DNA of 64,000 bases from NCBI RefSeq assembly GCF_002007115.1, contig NZ_MVAD01000001.1, positions 682,001 to 746,000 on the forward strand. The letters are read 5' to 3'. The notes under the pieces are model-generated. The model did no database searches. It saw nothing but the letters and a program-made list of their open reading frames with translations, and was not told the DNA's origin. Shown one piece after another: positions 36,221-45,234 of this stretch (the stretch's first letter is position 1; the number at the start of each line of letters is the position of its first letter). The position numbers and the translations under genes are program-made. This DNA is from Massilia sp. KIM (GTDB taxonomy: Bacteria; Pseudomonadota; Gammaproteobacteria; Burkholderiales; Burkholderiaceae_D).

Positions 36221-37141
36221 TTACGCCTGCATGCTGATTTCTGCGGCATTGCGACTAAACCGAAACGGTTGGAGCGGTACAGTAAATTGTTCAGCGAGAA
36301 AATCGATCAGCGCTCGGGTTTTTCGGCTTGGGTGCTGCGATGGCGGACGAAGAACAAAGATGTCGATGTCGGGAATCCGATAGCGAGTTAAGACAGGGAC
36401 GAGTGACCCAGACTTGAGTTGATCGTTCACAAGGCAAGTAGGGAAGTAACCAATACCGAGGCCAGCAACGGCGCCTGCGACCAGCGACATCGCGTTATCA
36501 GCTTTGAAACGTCCTTGCGGATGAATGGAGACGATCCTTGCTCCGTCCAGAATGTTCCAGCACTCGGTACCTCTCATCAAGGCTTCGTGGTTGAGCAAAT
36601 CCATGGTTGACTCTGGCGCGCCATGCTGGGCGACGTAGCTTGGACTTGCGACAATCGATGCCGGCACGGACCCAATCTTTCGGGCGATGAGGTTCGAATC
36701 CTGGAGGAAGCCCAGTCGTATCGCGCAGTCGAATCCCTCACCGATCAGGTCAACAATGTGATCGCTGTACGAAGTCAGGATGTGCAGATCGGGGTGACGA
36801 CGAGCAAGCTCCGCTAGAGCCGGGGCAAAATGGGTTGGCCCAAGAGTTGCTGGGGCTGCAATGCGCACTCTGCCTCGTAGCCGCCCTGTAGACTGTGTGG
36901 CTTCTCTGCCAATGTCGATTTCCGCACATGCCTTTAAAGCGTGATTTCGGAACATTAGCCCAGCCTCCGTTAAAGCAGCCCCACGGGTTGATCGCGATAG
37001 CAGCTGGACTCCCAACTCTGTCTCCAAACGGGCGAGGCGCCGGCTCACGACTGATTTCGATAGGCCGAGCCGAAATGCTGCGGGCGAAATTCCGCCTGCG
37101 TCCGCAATTTCGACAAATGTCCTCAATTCTTCAATTTCCAT
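36221..37141 (-). CDS. LysR-family transcriptional regulator (paralogue 2)
   Basis: A 306-residue protein with a strong CAGGAGACAATT ribosome binding site. The HTH lies at residues 1-60 (MEIEELRTFVEIADAGGISP, SVVSRRLARLETELGVQLLSR) and the ligand domain at 90-295 with AIRLGFLQDSNLIARKIGSV and LNHEALMRGTECW. It is the best-preserved member of the four-copy set and very similar to the gene at 33153. LysR regulators of this branch often control neighbouring quinone- or aromatic-responsive genes; here the neighbours are the AraC pseudogene and the IS3 remnant, so the original target may have been lost. Confidence 0.92.
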   Translation of the reverse strand: MEIEELRTFVEIADAGGISPAAFRLGLSKSVVSRRLARLETELGVQLLSRSTRGAALTEAGLMFRNHALKACAEIDIGREATQSTGRLRGRVRIAAPATLGPTHFAPALAELARRHPDLHILTSYSDHIVDLIGEGFDCAIRLGFLQDSNLIARKIGSVPASIVASPSYVAQHGAPESTMDLLNHEALMRGTECWNILDGARIVSIHPQGRFKADNAMSLVAGAVAGLGIGYFPTCLVNDQLKSGSLVPVLTRYRIPDIDIFVLRPPSQHPSRKTRALIDFLAEQFTVPLQPFRFSRNAAEISMQA

Positions 37142-37839
37142 AATTGTCTCCTGTTCGATCGTTGCCTGCTAGCGCGCATGCCGCAGCGCCCGAAATGTTG
37201 TATTGCCTATCAAGCATCGACCTTCGCTTAGGAGTCGACTTCACTCTATGCAACGGTCCTAGCTTCTCGCAAAAGGACATAGCATTTGGTCGATGTCGAG
37301 CTCCAGTGTCAGCTTCACTTAACACTTCGATAGCAAGACGATAATGAGCACCTGCCGCCGAGACAATGTTTGTTCCTGCGATTAATGGAACGATTTTGCT
37401 GTTCTTCACCCAGGGTGAGTAAAGTAGAGAGCGACGGGCAGTGCGTGACATTTCGCTTAACGGACCCGCCAGTAGGTGCGGGCCGCATCAACTAGCGCGA
37501 GCGCGAGACTGGTTAGCGACTGGGGCCAATCACATTCGACGAGCAGCACCTTGGGGCTATGAACGCAAGGTGCTAATGCCACCACAGGCAGATGACACCC
37601 GGCGTCTGCCAAATACGGTTCGCGCCGTGGGGCGACTTGCATACGGGGCGCAGCAACGCGGCCTCCGTTGCGCTATGCAAAGGTCCAGCGTAACAATGTG
37701 CGAAGCGTTGGCATTCAACAGGGTAGGGAATAAGTCTGGAGATTTACGGCGCCGACAGACTGTCATGTCAATTCTATTGTGCGGAGCTCGATAGCTGCAG
37801 CTCGGAGGAGCGCTCGCCGCGCAATGCAGGCGCGGATGA

Positions 37840-37870
37840 CGTCTTGCGTGGCAAGGTTGCACGCAAGACG
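37840..37870. repeat. Perfect 11-base inverted repeat
   Basis: The arms CGTCTTGCGTG and CACGCAAGACG are exact reverse complements separated by a 9-base loop. It lies 80 bases before the IS3 fragment. It may be an operator or a leftover structure of a mobile element. Confidence 0.75.
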
Positions 37871-37949
37871 GCGCTGACGTGTAGAACTTGCACGCGACCG
37901 AGCTATTCGCCAGTCAAAAGCAAAGCTCCTGAAGGTGCCATGGATTGGC

Positions 37950-38130
37950 GATTCCGATCAGTACCTAGTGCACCAGACGGAAGCCGTCATCGAGCCGTCT
38001 GTGGCGAGCAAGGACGACAGTTACGACAATGCTATGATCGGATGACTCCGAGGCTCGACTCAGATAAATTGATCCACCACGGCGTTTGCCGAAGACGCAC
38101 AGCCTTGGAACTGCCCACGTTAGAATGGTC
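37950..38130 (+). pseudogene. IS3-family transposase (OrfB) fragment
   Basis: The piece reads DSDQYLV, then TEAVIEPSVASKDDSYDNAM, then after a frameshift KLIHHGVCRRRTALELPTLEW. These match the C-terminal catalytic region of IS3-type transposases (HSDxGxQY, GDSYDNALAE, ELATLEW). A stop and frameshift break it, and no ends are seen. It marks an old insertion beside the LysR copies. Confidence 0.82.
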
Positions 38131-38323
38131 TCTTTTTGGGTTACCATCCACTGCTGGACCTGCAAGGCCAATTACCGCATGCTATACCTGCAGCAAATTA
38201 CTGAAAGTACATGGGCAGTCAAGGATTTCCGACCTAACTCACATCGGCCAGGCCACGAAATCCAACGCAGTCAAATTTTAGGTTTATGCTTAGCTCAATA
38301 CTCCCGTGGCGCTGTCGACGCGC

Positions 38324-39433
38324 TCATGCCGATCCCAGCTGTTTGAGAAAGCCTAGCAAAGCTGCATTAAGGCGCTCGGGTGCTTCGTGTTGCACCCAGT
38401 GACCAACGCCGTCCAATCGCACTTGAGCTATCAAATTTGGTTGCGTTCGGCGCAGCTCTGCTAACTCGGGAGGTTTAGGATGGAAAAATCGACACAGTCC
38501 GTCCTCCCCACCCCATACATATAGTGACGGCTGAGTGATCGGTGCATCCTTGAACGCTGACAGTTCAGCAAAGCTGATGGGAAGTGCGCGATAGTAGTTC
38601 AGTCCTCCCACAAAACCGGTTTGTTCAAAGTTACGAATTGTGTGGATGACATAGTCATTATTAGCCCAGGTAGGTAACGCAACGGGGGCCGGTCGCAGGA
38701 TGCTTAAATCTGGGTTAATTGGATCCCAACGTTGTCCCGACGGTGGGCTGGCTGAAGCCCAATAGAGTATCGATCGAATTGAAGACGCTGCCGGTTTGAA
38801 TGCAGCCTCCGCACCTGGCTTTAGCCAATCAAGTGCATAATATCGGTCGCCTAGTCCACGACGGCGTATAGCTTCCCATGCGTCAATATCACCTCGTGGT
38901 GAGTAGGGAATACTGATGCTGACCAAGCCCCGGAAGCGCTTTGGATACATTAGCGCTGCTCTTTGAGCATGATCAGCTCCCCAATCATGCCCAACGATAA
39001 CTGCTGACCGGATTTTCAGCGCGTCTAGAACACCTACGAAGTCTGCGACGATATGACGGGAACTGTACAGGCTTGCTTGGGACGGCGAATAGCTCCTCCC
39101 GAAACCCCGCATGTCGAGTGCGACTGCGCGGTAGCCTGCTTCCGCTACCGCTCGCATTTGTTGCCGCCAAGTTAGAGCAGTGTCCGGAAATCCGTGGCAG
39201 AACAAAACTGCGGGCCCGTTACCGTGATCAAGAACGCTAAATCGGCCGCCATTCACTCGTAAGGAATGTCGGCGAAGCGGGAATTGGCTCGATCCGCCAG
39301 CACCTTCTGCGCTTGCCGTTGCATGGACGCCAAGCCCTAGTAAAGTAACTGCATTTAGAAACCTTCTTCTGCTATCTGATTCCACTGCACTATCGCGTGG
39401 GACGGGTAATGGAGGGTAATCGCGTACCGGCAT
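38324..39433 (-). CDS. Exported epoxide-hydrolase-type alpha/beta hydrolase (Tat signal)
   Basis: A 369-residue protein. The N-terminus has a twin-arginine motif (SRRRFLN at about residues 21-27) and a hydrophobic segment, so it is probably exported folded through Tat. The mature part has HGFPDTALTW (oxyanion/HGxP loop), the nucleophile Asp in VGHDWGADHA, and the catalytic His in GVGHWVQHEAPE. The Asp nucleophile with W next to it is typical of epoxide hydrolases and haloalkane dehalogenases; HGFP favours epoxide hydrolase. AGGAA precedes the ATG at 39433. It is divergent from the LysR-type gene at 39750, which may regulate it. Confidence 0.88.
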   Translation of the reverse strand: MPVRDYPPLPVPRDSAVESDSRRRFLNAVTLLGLGVHATASAEGAGGSSQFPLRRHSLRVNGGRFSVLDHGNGPAVLFCHGFPDTALTWRQQMRAVAEAGYRAVALDMRGFGRSYSPSQASLYSSRHIVADFVGVLDALKIRSAVIVGHDWGADHAQRAALMYPKRFRGLVSISIPYSPRGDIDAWEAIRRRGLGDRYYALDWLKPGAEAAFKPAASSIRSILYWASASPPSGQRWDPINPDLSILRPAPVALPTWANNDYVIHTIRNFEQTGFVGGLNYYRALPISFAELSAFKDAPITQPSLYVWGGEDGLCRFFHPKPPELAELRRTQPNLIAQVRLDGVGHWVQHEAPERLNAALLGFLKQLGSA

Positions 39434-39749
39434 TTTTATTCCTTTGTAAATACATCACCAAGCTAACATATTCTTGTTAAGGCTAGACTTCCCCGAACTG
39501 AAACGCGCTTGGATAATCGAAGTTTGTCGTTATTCATCTTGAGGCCCGACTTACCATCGGTCATCCCTAAATAGCAGACACCAATTAGATCTTCAACTTT
39601 GGCCAGGACGCTTCGCCAGGATAATTTTGTCTAGAAGATGCATGATTCCTCCAGGCGAAAAGCCTTGCCTTGAATGAATACAGCATGAAATTTTTCTTAA
39701 CGGAACGATAGTAGGTTAAGATGACGTGAGACACTTATTGGAGACACCA
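39434..39749. promoter_or_regulatory. Divergent promoter region of epoxide hydrolase and LysR gene
   Basis: About 316 bases between two divergent genes, the usual place for LysR binding sites. I see no unambiguous T-N11-A pair to assign. Confidence 0.5.
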
Positions 39750-40664
39750 ATGTACGACCTCAACGATATTTACTATTTTGTGAAGGTCGTTGAACACGGC
39801 GGCTTTACGCAGGCTGGGCGAGCGTTAAACGTCGCGAAATCCAGGCTCAGTCGTAGGATTGCTGCGTTGGAGGAGCGGTACGATGTCCGGTTACTCCAGC
39901 GCTCAACTCGTCACTTCTCCGTTACTGAAACGGGGCATGAGTTTTACGAGCGATGCGTAGCGGTGCTATTGGAAGCTGAAGCAGCGCACGATGTAATCGA
40001 ACGCAAGCAAGTTGAACCGCAGGGAACTATCCGGATGACGTGCCCGACCGCGTTGTTAAGATATCGTATTGGCGATATAGTAAGTCGTTTCATGGTGAAG
40101 TATCCCAAAATTAACGTTCAGCTTGAAGCAACGGACCGCCGTGTCGATGTCTTAGGGGAGCGGCTCGATTTGGCGTTGCGTGTGCGCTTCCCCCCGCTAG
40201 AGGATAGTAACCTCATAATGCGCGTCCTTTCAGAGAGTCCCCATCGCTTAGTTGTCTCTCCTCAATTCCTAGAAGAGCGCGGACTGCCGAAACATCCTGC
40301 CGATCTAAGTGGCTTACCTAGTATAGGTTGGGGCCCCCCACGTGATCACTTATGGGACTTGCTTGGGCCGGACGGTGTCGAAGCGCAGGTTCGGCACCAT
40401 CCGCGGTACATTACGGATGACTTGACTGCGCTTCGTCAAGCGGCACTGCACGGCGTTGGTATCGCTCAGTTGCCCTGCATGGTGGTCGAAGAGCAGCTGA
40501 AGGATGGGACACTCGTAGATATCATGCCAGGCTGGGCACCGAAGAGTGGCATTGCTCATGCAGTGTTCCCTTCTCGCCGTGGATTGTTGCCAAGTGTACG
40601 TTTGCTGATCGACTTCCTCGTAAAGCACTACCCTCGTGTGAGCGATGTACGACCGGAGGAGTAA
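39750..40664 (+). CDS. LysR-family transcriptional regulator (separate branch)
   Basis: A 304-residue protein from the ATG at 39750 with GGAGA before it; 24 upstream in-frame bases lack support. The HTH is at 1-60 (DIYYFVKVVEHGGFTQAGRALNVAKSRLSRRIAALEERYDVRLLQRSTR) and the effector domain at 90-290. It differs from the other four LysR genes here (different N-terminus and DNA-contact helix) and resembles the AaeR/DsdC-like group that regulates nearby efflux or aromatic genes. Divergent from the epoxide hydrolase, which is the most likely target. Confidence 0.92.
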   Translation: MYDLNDIYYFVKVVEHGGFTQAGRALNVAKSRLSRRIAALEERYDVRLLQRSTRHFSVTETGHEFYERCVAVLLEAEAAHDVIERKQVEPQGTIRMTCPTALLRYRIGDIVSRFMVKYPKINVQLEATDRRVDVLGERLDLALRVRFPPLEDSNLIMRVLSESPHRLVVSPQFLEERGLPKHPADLSGLPSIGWGPPRDHLWDLLGPDGVEAQVRHHPRYITDDLTALRQAALHGVGIAQLPCMVVEEQLKDGTLVDIMPGWAPKSGIAHAVFPSRRGLLPSVRLLIDFLVKHYPRVSDVRPEE

Positions 40665-40786
40665 TTTCATTTTTTTGGTTGTTCGCGGCGTTGAATAATT
40701 CCCACATAATGTTTGCTTGTTGCAATCCCATTAGGCCAAGATCTCTTGAGCTGCTGTTTTTTCGTCTTACCGCAGGGTTCACCGGT

Positions 40787-41668
40787 TCACGGTTGAATAG
40801 ATTGTTTTTCAGGTAAAGGAATGAATTCAGCATCGTCGGCATCCGGTAGTTTCATACTACCTGTTTGCCAATCCGAGACTGCTTGAGCGATTCGGGCTTC
40901 GGACGAAGATACAAAATTCCAGTAGAGATATCGTGGCCCAACTGGCTCTCCTCCAAGGAGCATTACTATCGAATCTTCCAAAGCTCTTAAGCTGGAAGCA
41001 CTTGCACTCAAAATAAGCATATTTCCGGCTCCATATCGCGAGCCACTCACTTCTACTGATCCAGATGCGATATAAATCGCACGCTCTTTGTACCCATCCG
41101 GTATCTCGGCGATTGCCCCAGTCATCATGTCGAGATGAGCGTAGAACAACGGCGACAGCGTCTTAACATTAGCTGTTAAACCATAGGCGCTACCAGCTAT
41201 AAGTTGCCCGACAATTCCGTTAGCACGCCATTGCGGAAGGTCATCGTCCGCATGATGTGAGAATGACGGAGATATTTCCTCATACTCAAACGGAAGCGCG
41301 ACCCACGCTTGGATGCCATGCAAATGGTCCCCAATCGCGCGGGCGCGCTCGAAACGCTCGCTATGTGTAATTCCTTTGCCAGCGGTCATCCAATTGACTT
41401 CACGCGGATTAATCGCTTGTTCGTAACCCAAACTGTCTCGATGCATCATCTCGCCCGAGAATAGGTAAGTAACGGTCGACAAGCCGATATGCGGGTGTGC
41501 GCGAACGTCGACCGTGCTGCTAATCCCTTTCGGTAAACTCAAGGGACCCATGTGATCAAAAAATATGAATGGTCCTACCATTTTCTGCTTGACGAAAGGG
41601 AGAACGCGCCCAATCTCCAATCCTCCGCCAAGACTACGGCGTCGCTGCGGAATGATTAGCTCGACCAT
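40787..41668 (-). CDS. Pirin-family protein (bicupin)
   Basis: A 293-residue bicupin. The first cupin carries the metal-binding pattern in VDVRAHPHIGLSTVTYLF (about residues 53-70) and the glutamate/histidine pair in AGKGITHSER. The second cupin is C-terminal (about 190-270). Pirins are iron proteins; some act as quercetin 2,3-dioxygenases and others as redox sensors or transcription co-factors. CAGGAG precedes the ATG. A hairpin separates it from the isochorismatase gene upstream on the same strand, so they may be one transcript. A second pirin lies at 46223. Confidence 0.92.
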   Translation of the reverse strand: MVELIIPQRRRSLGGGLEIGRVLPFVKQKMVGPFIFFDHMGPLSLPKGISSTVDVRAHPHIGLSTVTYLFSGEMMHRDSLGYEQAINPREVNWMTAGKGITHSERFERARAIGDHLHGIQAWVALPFEYEEISPSFSHHADDDLPQWRANGIVGQLIAGSAYGLTANVKTLSPLFYAHLDMMTGAIAEIPDGYKERAIYIASGSVEVSGSRYGAGNMLILSASASSLRALEDSIVMLLGGEPVGPRYLYWNFVSSSEARIAQAVSDWQTGSMKLPDADDAEFIPLPEKQSIQP

Positions 41669-41696
41669 GGCAATACTCCTGATTATTAAATTAGAC

Positions 41697-41726
41697 TGTC
41701 GGCGAGCGCGTCAACGATCGCCGACA
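41697..41726. repeat. Perfect 9-base inverted repeat between isochorismatase and pirin genes
   Basis: TGTCGGCGA and TCGCCGACA pair perfectly around a 12-base loop in the 67-base gap between the isochorismatase stop and the pirin start. No T-run follows on the minus strand, so it is more likely an mRNA structure that tunes downstream pirin expression than a full terminator. Confidence 0.6.
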
Positions 41727-41735
41727 AAATTGCGA

Positions 41736-42380
41736 TCAATGCTGATTGGACTCCTGGAACGCCTTTTCAGCGTTGAAGCCGTCGTGGTTCTCGAAAACAT
41801 TCATGAAACCTGGAACAGTGTCCTTGCGTGCCCAATCTCGTTGAAGCTCACAATACAACTGAACGCGACTAATAAGTTTTACGCCAGCTTGTTCCATACG
41901 GCGCAAAGCGGTCTCATGAGCGGCGACAGACGTGCCGCCCACGGCATCAACAACGGCGTAGACTTCAAAACCTTCTTGAATTGCGTCAAGTGCTGGAAAT
42001 GCGAGACACACTTCAGTCCAAAGGGCCGTCATGATGAGCTTTTTGCGTCCAAAACCCTTGACAGCTTCTTTGAACTCTGTGTCTTCCCAAGCGTTCACCG
42101 TTGTACGGTCATAGGTAGGCAAGTGACCTAAGAGCTCCTGGAGTTCGTTAATTGCCGGCCTATTGAGTCCCGTTTTAACATTCACTGTTGAATGAACAAT
42201 CGGAAGTTTATAGTTAAGTGCTGCCTTGGTGGCACTAACGATGTTGAAGACGAGTTCGTCACGTGGCATTGAGCGGATTGAGGCAACCTGAACTGGCTGG
42301 TAATCGATGACGATAAACATCGAATTCTCGGGGGTCAGCAGATGATCAGTTGCGGGATTACGGATTTTTTCGGATGCCAT
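41736..42380 (-). CDS. Isochorismatase-family cysteine hydrolase (second copy)
   Basis: A 214-residue protein from the ATG at 42380 (ACGAGG upstream). Asp in FIVIDYQPVQ and the nucleophilic Cys in ALWTEVCLAFP are in place, as in the homologue at 28429-29082. It is followed by a pirin on the same strand and preceded by a truncated LysR gene. Enzymes of this family degrade ureas, amides or nicotinamide-like compounds; the substrate here is not known. The pairing with a pirin recurs in bacterial detoxification gene sets. Confidence 0.9.
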   Translation of the reverse strand: MASEKIRNPATDHLLTPENSMFIVIDYQPVQVASIRSMPRDELVFNIVSATKAALNYKLPIVHSTVNVKTGLNRPAINELQELLGHLPTYDRTTVNAWEDTEFKEAVKGFGRKKLIMTALWTEVCLAFPALDAIQEGFEVYAVVDAVGGTSVAAHETALRRMEQAGVKLISRVQLYCELQRDWARKDTVPGFMNVFENHDGFNAEKAFQESNQH

Positions 42381-42694
42381 GGTAAGCCTCGTGAAAAGAG
42401 TTAGTCGACGAGATGATCGCTGATTCGATGCATCTCGCATATCATTGTTGACTGTTTCTCGTTGCTTCGGTAGCACCAGCTTGGTTCACACTGCGTCGCA
42501 ATTTTAGGAACACGTGGTTACGTTGTTTTAGTGCGGTAACGAACCATGCAGCATAGATTGTCGACCGCACCTCTAAGCTGAGCGGCTCAAATTAGTTTGG
42601 CCGTCTCTTCCACTTAACACCAAGTATGTAATTCTTGGGTTCGGCGAATGCTAGCCCCGCAGGAGCGGGGTCTCGAGCTGCGGGCTACCAAGGC
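42381..42694. other. Intergenic region with strong GC-rich hairpins
   Basis: About 314 bases between the truncated LysR and the isochorismatase gene. It contains the alternating hairpins listed at 42652-42687 and otherwise no supportable feature. Confidence 0.45.
42652..42687. repeat. Overlapping GC-rich inverted repeats (REP-like)
   Basis: CCCCGC-AGGA-GCGGGG forms a perfect inner hairpin. An alternative outer pairing joins TAGCCCCGCAG with CTGCGGGCTA, and the two exclude each other. It lies directly after the stop of the truncated LysR gene. REP/BIME-like elements and insertion ends have this form. Confidence 0.6.
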
Positions 42695-42964
42695 TTACGC
42701 CGTCTTTCGTGCAGGGAGTATTTTCTGTATCGCCATATTCATTTCATTACAGACGTTAGCTGCGTACACTTGGAAAACCGTACCTGCCTCCGTCAGAGTA
42801 GCACCACGATTGGACCTAGAAAGAAGTCGAACGCCTAAGTCAGCTTCGAGTCGGGCGAGGCGCCTGCTGACAATCGATTTTGAAACACCAAGTCGGCGTG
42901 CGGCGGGTGTAATGCCGCCTGCGTCAGCGATCTCCACGAAGGTTTTCAACTCTTCAATGTCCAT
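42695..42964 (-). pseudogene. Truncated LysR-family gene (N-terminal HTH only, paralogue 3)
   Basis: Only the first 75 or so residues match the paralogues: MDIEELKTFVEIADAGGITP, then SIVSRRLARLEADLGVRLLSRS and GATLTEAGTVF. The sequence then diverges and stops at residue 89, so the effector domain is missing. A good ribosome binding site (CAGGAG) remains, so a DNA-binding-only peptide could still be made and compete with the intact paralogues. Otherwise it is a dead remnant, with the hairpins at 42652-42687 marking the break. Confidence 0.85.
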
Positions 42965-43066
42965 ACCGAGGCTCCTGGTTTTTTTACCGGATCGTTGCCG
43001 TTAACACACGGCGTTCAGAGATCAGTTAGGGGTTACCCGTATCGCTGAGCCGTAGGCGCGTTATAG

Positions 43067-44824
43067 TTAACCGAAATTCTCGCCTTTATTCTTTCGCGAA
43101 GGCTGTAAGTACAAGCGATCGCGCCCTGACATCGCGTCACCCCGGACTTGATCGGCCAGCCGTTCGACGTCTCTCATGCGGACGTCTTGGGCTGCTTCAG
43201 AAACAGCATCTTCAGAGTATCCGAGTGCTCTTAAGCTTTCTGCGCCCATTATGTAAGCGGATTCGACAGTCTCGCGAATCTGAAATCTCACATCAGCTCG
43301 CACTAGCTCGACCGCATGGGAGCGATCATGACTTCTCACTAAAAGCTGTGCTCTTGGAAACTCATGCTGCACAAGCTCAACAATCTGAAGGGCAGCCTTT
43401 GCATCGTCTACACAGACCATGATCGCATCTACCTCTGCCGCGCCCGAGTGGCGGAGCGTAGACAGTCTCGTACCGTCTCCAAAAAAAACTTTAAAGCCAT
43501 GCCGCTCCGCGTCGCGAATCCGGTCAGGGTTTTCGTCAATGACTGACAGGCTAATGCCGCACGAAAGGGGTGCTTGCGATGCAATCTGCCCGAATCGTCC
43601 AAACCCAATTAGAAGAATTCGCCCTTTTAGGTCCTTAGCCGGTTCAGTCCCATCCATAGATGCTTTTTTTCGTAGCAACCGATCAGCCATCAGCAATAGT
43701 AGAGGTGACACAGTCATGGAAAGGATCACCACAGTAGAAAAAACGGCATTCTCCCTGGCGCTCACAATACCGTACGATGTCGCTGAAGCATACAGCACGA
43801 ATGCGAATTCACCACCTTGTAAGAACATTGATGTTCGCCGCATTGCTTGCTCTCCCGTGCCCCCGAAAAGCCGTGTTACCGAGTACACGGCAATTCCCTT
43901 CACGAACATAAATGTGATCAGTAGGGAGAGCAGCAACTCCCATTCCGCTATGACGATCGAAATATCCAACGACATACCAACCGCGAGAAAAAAAAGTCCC
44001 ATCAATAGTCCGCGGAATGGTTCGATGTCACTTTCGATCTGGTGCCGAAAACTAGAATTCGACAACATGACGCCTGCTAGGAACGCGCCCATGGCCATTG
44101 AAAGGCCAGCAAATTCCATGAGCAAAGCCGCGCTTAGAACTACTAACAAAGCGCCTGCGGTGAGAACCTCGCGAGTCCGTGCTTTGGCTAAAAGCGCAAA
44201 AAATGGGTCAAGTCCCCAATGCGATACGACTAGTAAGGAAAGTATGGCTAGCACGGCAATGCTCGCGCCTGTCCAGCCGCTTTGTTCTTGGGCTATAGGG
44301 GACAACAATGCTACTACTGCTAGGAGGGGAACGATCATGAGATCTTCGAACAACAAGATAGCGACTGACTTTTTACCCTCCGCAGTTGATATTTCTCCCC
44401 GGTCTTGCAGTGCTAACATAATCACGGCAGTAGAGGAGAGTACAAATCCTGCTCCCGCGACAAAAGCAGTTGGTGCGGAGAGACCAAAGATTGTGTATCC
44501 CGTGATCGCGAGTAATGCTATCGCAGTGGCCACCTGGGCAAACCCAAGGCCAAAGATATGGCCTCGCATCTCCCACAGTTTTACTGGCCGGAGTTCTAGC
44601 CCAATTATGAACAAGAACATCACTACGCCGAGTTCGGAAATGTGAAGAATCGACTGAGCATTCGTAATCAAGCCCGACGCCGATGGGCCAACCAAGATGC
44701 CGGCAGCAAAATAACCCAGTACGGATCCGAGGCCTAGTCTACGGAAGAGGGGAACTGATAACACGGCAGCTCCCATTAAAATGACTGCCGGGCCTAATGT
44801 TTGTCCCAAACTAGAACCTGCCAT
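43067..44824 (-). CDS. KefB/KefC-type potassium/proton antiporter (CPA2 family)
   Basis: A 585-residue protein. Residues 1-385 have about 12-13 membrane segments with the Kef signature HISELGVVMFLFIIGLELRP near residue 62-81. Residues 400-520 are a Rossmann RCK_N domain (GRILLIGFGRFGQI with GxGxxG, then SVIDENPDRI). In E. coli Kef systems this domain binds glutathione and glutathione adducts; the adducts open the system so that the cell acidifies and survives electrophiles. The polar C-terminal tail is short. It sits between a truncated LysR and a small frame preceded by an intact LysR. The nearby glutathione transferase and pirins support an electrophile-defence role. KefB versus KefC cannot be told apart here. 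Confidence 0.93.
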   Translation of the reverse strand: MAGSSLGQTLGPAVILMGAAVLSVPLFRRLGLGSVLGYFAAGILVGPSASGLITNAQSILHISELGVVMFLFIIGLELRPVKLWEMRGHIFGLGFAQVATAIALLAITGYTIFGLSAPTAFVAGAGFVLSSTAVIMLALQDRGEISTAEGKKSVAILLFEDLMIVPLLAVVALLSPIAQEQSGWTGASIAVLAILSLLVVSHWGLDPFFALLAKARTREVLTAGALLVVLSAALLMEFAGLSMAMGAFLAGVMLSNSSFRHQIESDIEPFRGLLMGLFFLAVGMSLDISIVIAEWELLLSLLITFMFVKGIAVYSVTRLFGGTGEQAMRRTSMFLQGGEFAFVLYASATSYGIVSARENAVFSTVVILSMTVSPLLLLMADRLLRKKASMDGTEPAKDLKGRILLIGFGRFGQIASQAPLSCGISLSVIDENPDRIRDAERHGFKVFFGDGTRLSTLRHSGAAEVDAIMVCVDDAKAALQIVELVQHEFPRAQLLVRSHDRSHAVELVRADVRFQIRETVESAYIMGAESLRALGYSEDAVSEAAQDVRMRDVERLADQVRGDAMSGRDRLYLQPSRKNKGENFG

Positions 44825-44836
44825 TATTTAACCCTT

Positions 44837-44914
44837 TTAAAATGAAGCGTGATCCAAGCTAAGGCCCCAGAAAATAATCCGGTTCGAAAGGGCTTCAAAT
44901 TCTTCTTTTGTCAT
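44837..44914 (-). CDS. Very short frame upstream of the Kef antiporter (possible leader or remnant)
   Basis: A 25-residue frame (MTKEEFEALSNRIIFWGLSL...) with AAGGA 6-8 bases before its ATG. It ends 12 bases before the antiporter start. It could be a leader peptide that couples translation of the antiporter, or the stub of a lost gene. A longer frame upstream has no ribosome binding site. No Kef ancillary flavoprotein (KefF/KefG) is seen. Confidence 0.4.
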   Translation of the reverse strand: MTKEEFEALSNRIIFWGLSLDHASF

Positions 44915-45234
44915 GGTCGTTCCTTTGGGCATCGAATTTAGTGAGAATTTTCGATACCCTTTGGCATGACTTGGATGTGAAAGAATACCTGTCAAATGGT
45001 ACCCACGACTAGACCTTACGCTGATACGCACTGTCGCAATCGCGGGAACGGTTTGATGGGTTAGACTGCGTTGATCTCGTGTACTCAGCCTAGGACTTGA
45101 GTTCCAAGTCTTACATGAGAAGCCCGTGGACTCTCGTGGGTACACGCGAAAGAGGCAGATTTATGAGAGAACAGATGAAATGTTTCTTGCAACATTGCCA
45201 CAAGTCTCCACACTGCGTAAACTTCGGCAGCATG
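44915..45234. other. Intergenic region between LysR gene and Kef leader frame
   Basis: About 320 bases on the path from the leftward LysR gene to the Kef antiporter. I see no hairpin or promoter that I can support. Confidence 0.4.

Larger units (their letters stand above)
37142..38323. other. Decayed stretch with IS3 remnant and perfect inverted repeat
   Basis: About 1.18 kb without an intact gene. It contains a perfect 11-base inverted repeat at 37840-37870 and the IS3 transposase piece at 37950-38130. Longer open frames here (37441-37794 and 37844-38281 plus) have no recognisable protein content beyond that fragment. Confidence 0.5.

Noticed and set aside
37441..38281. Two plus-strand open frames of 117 and 145 residues
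   Set aside because: Only the IS3 fragment at 37950-38130 is recognisable, and its match is partly in other frames; the rest has no protein features.
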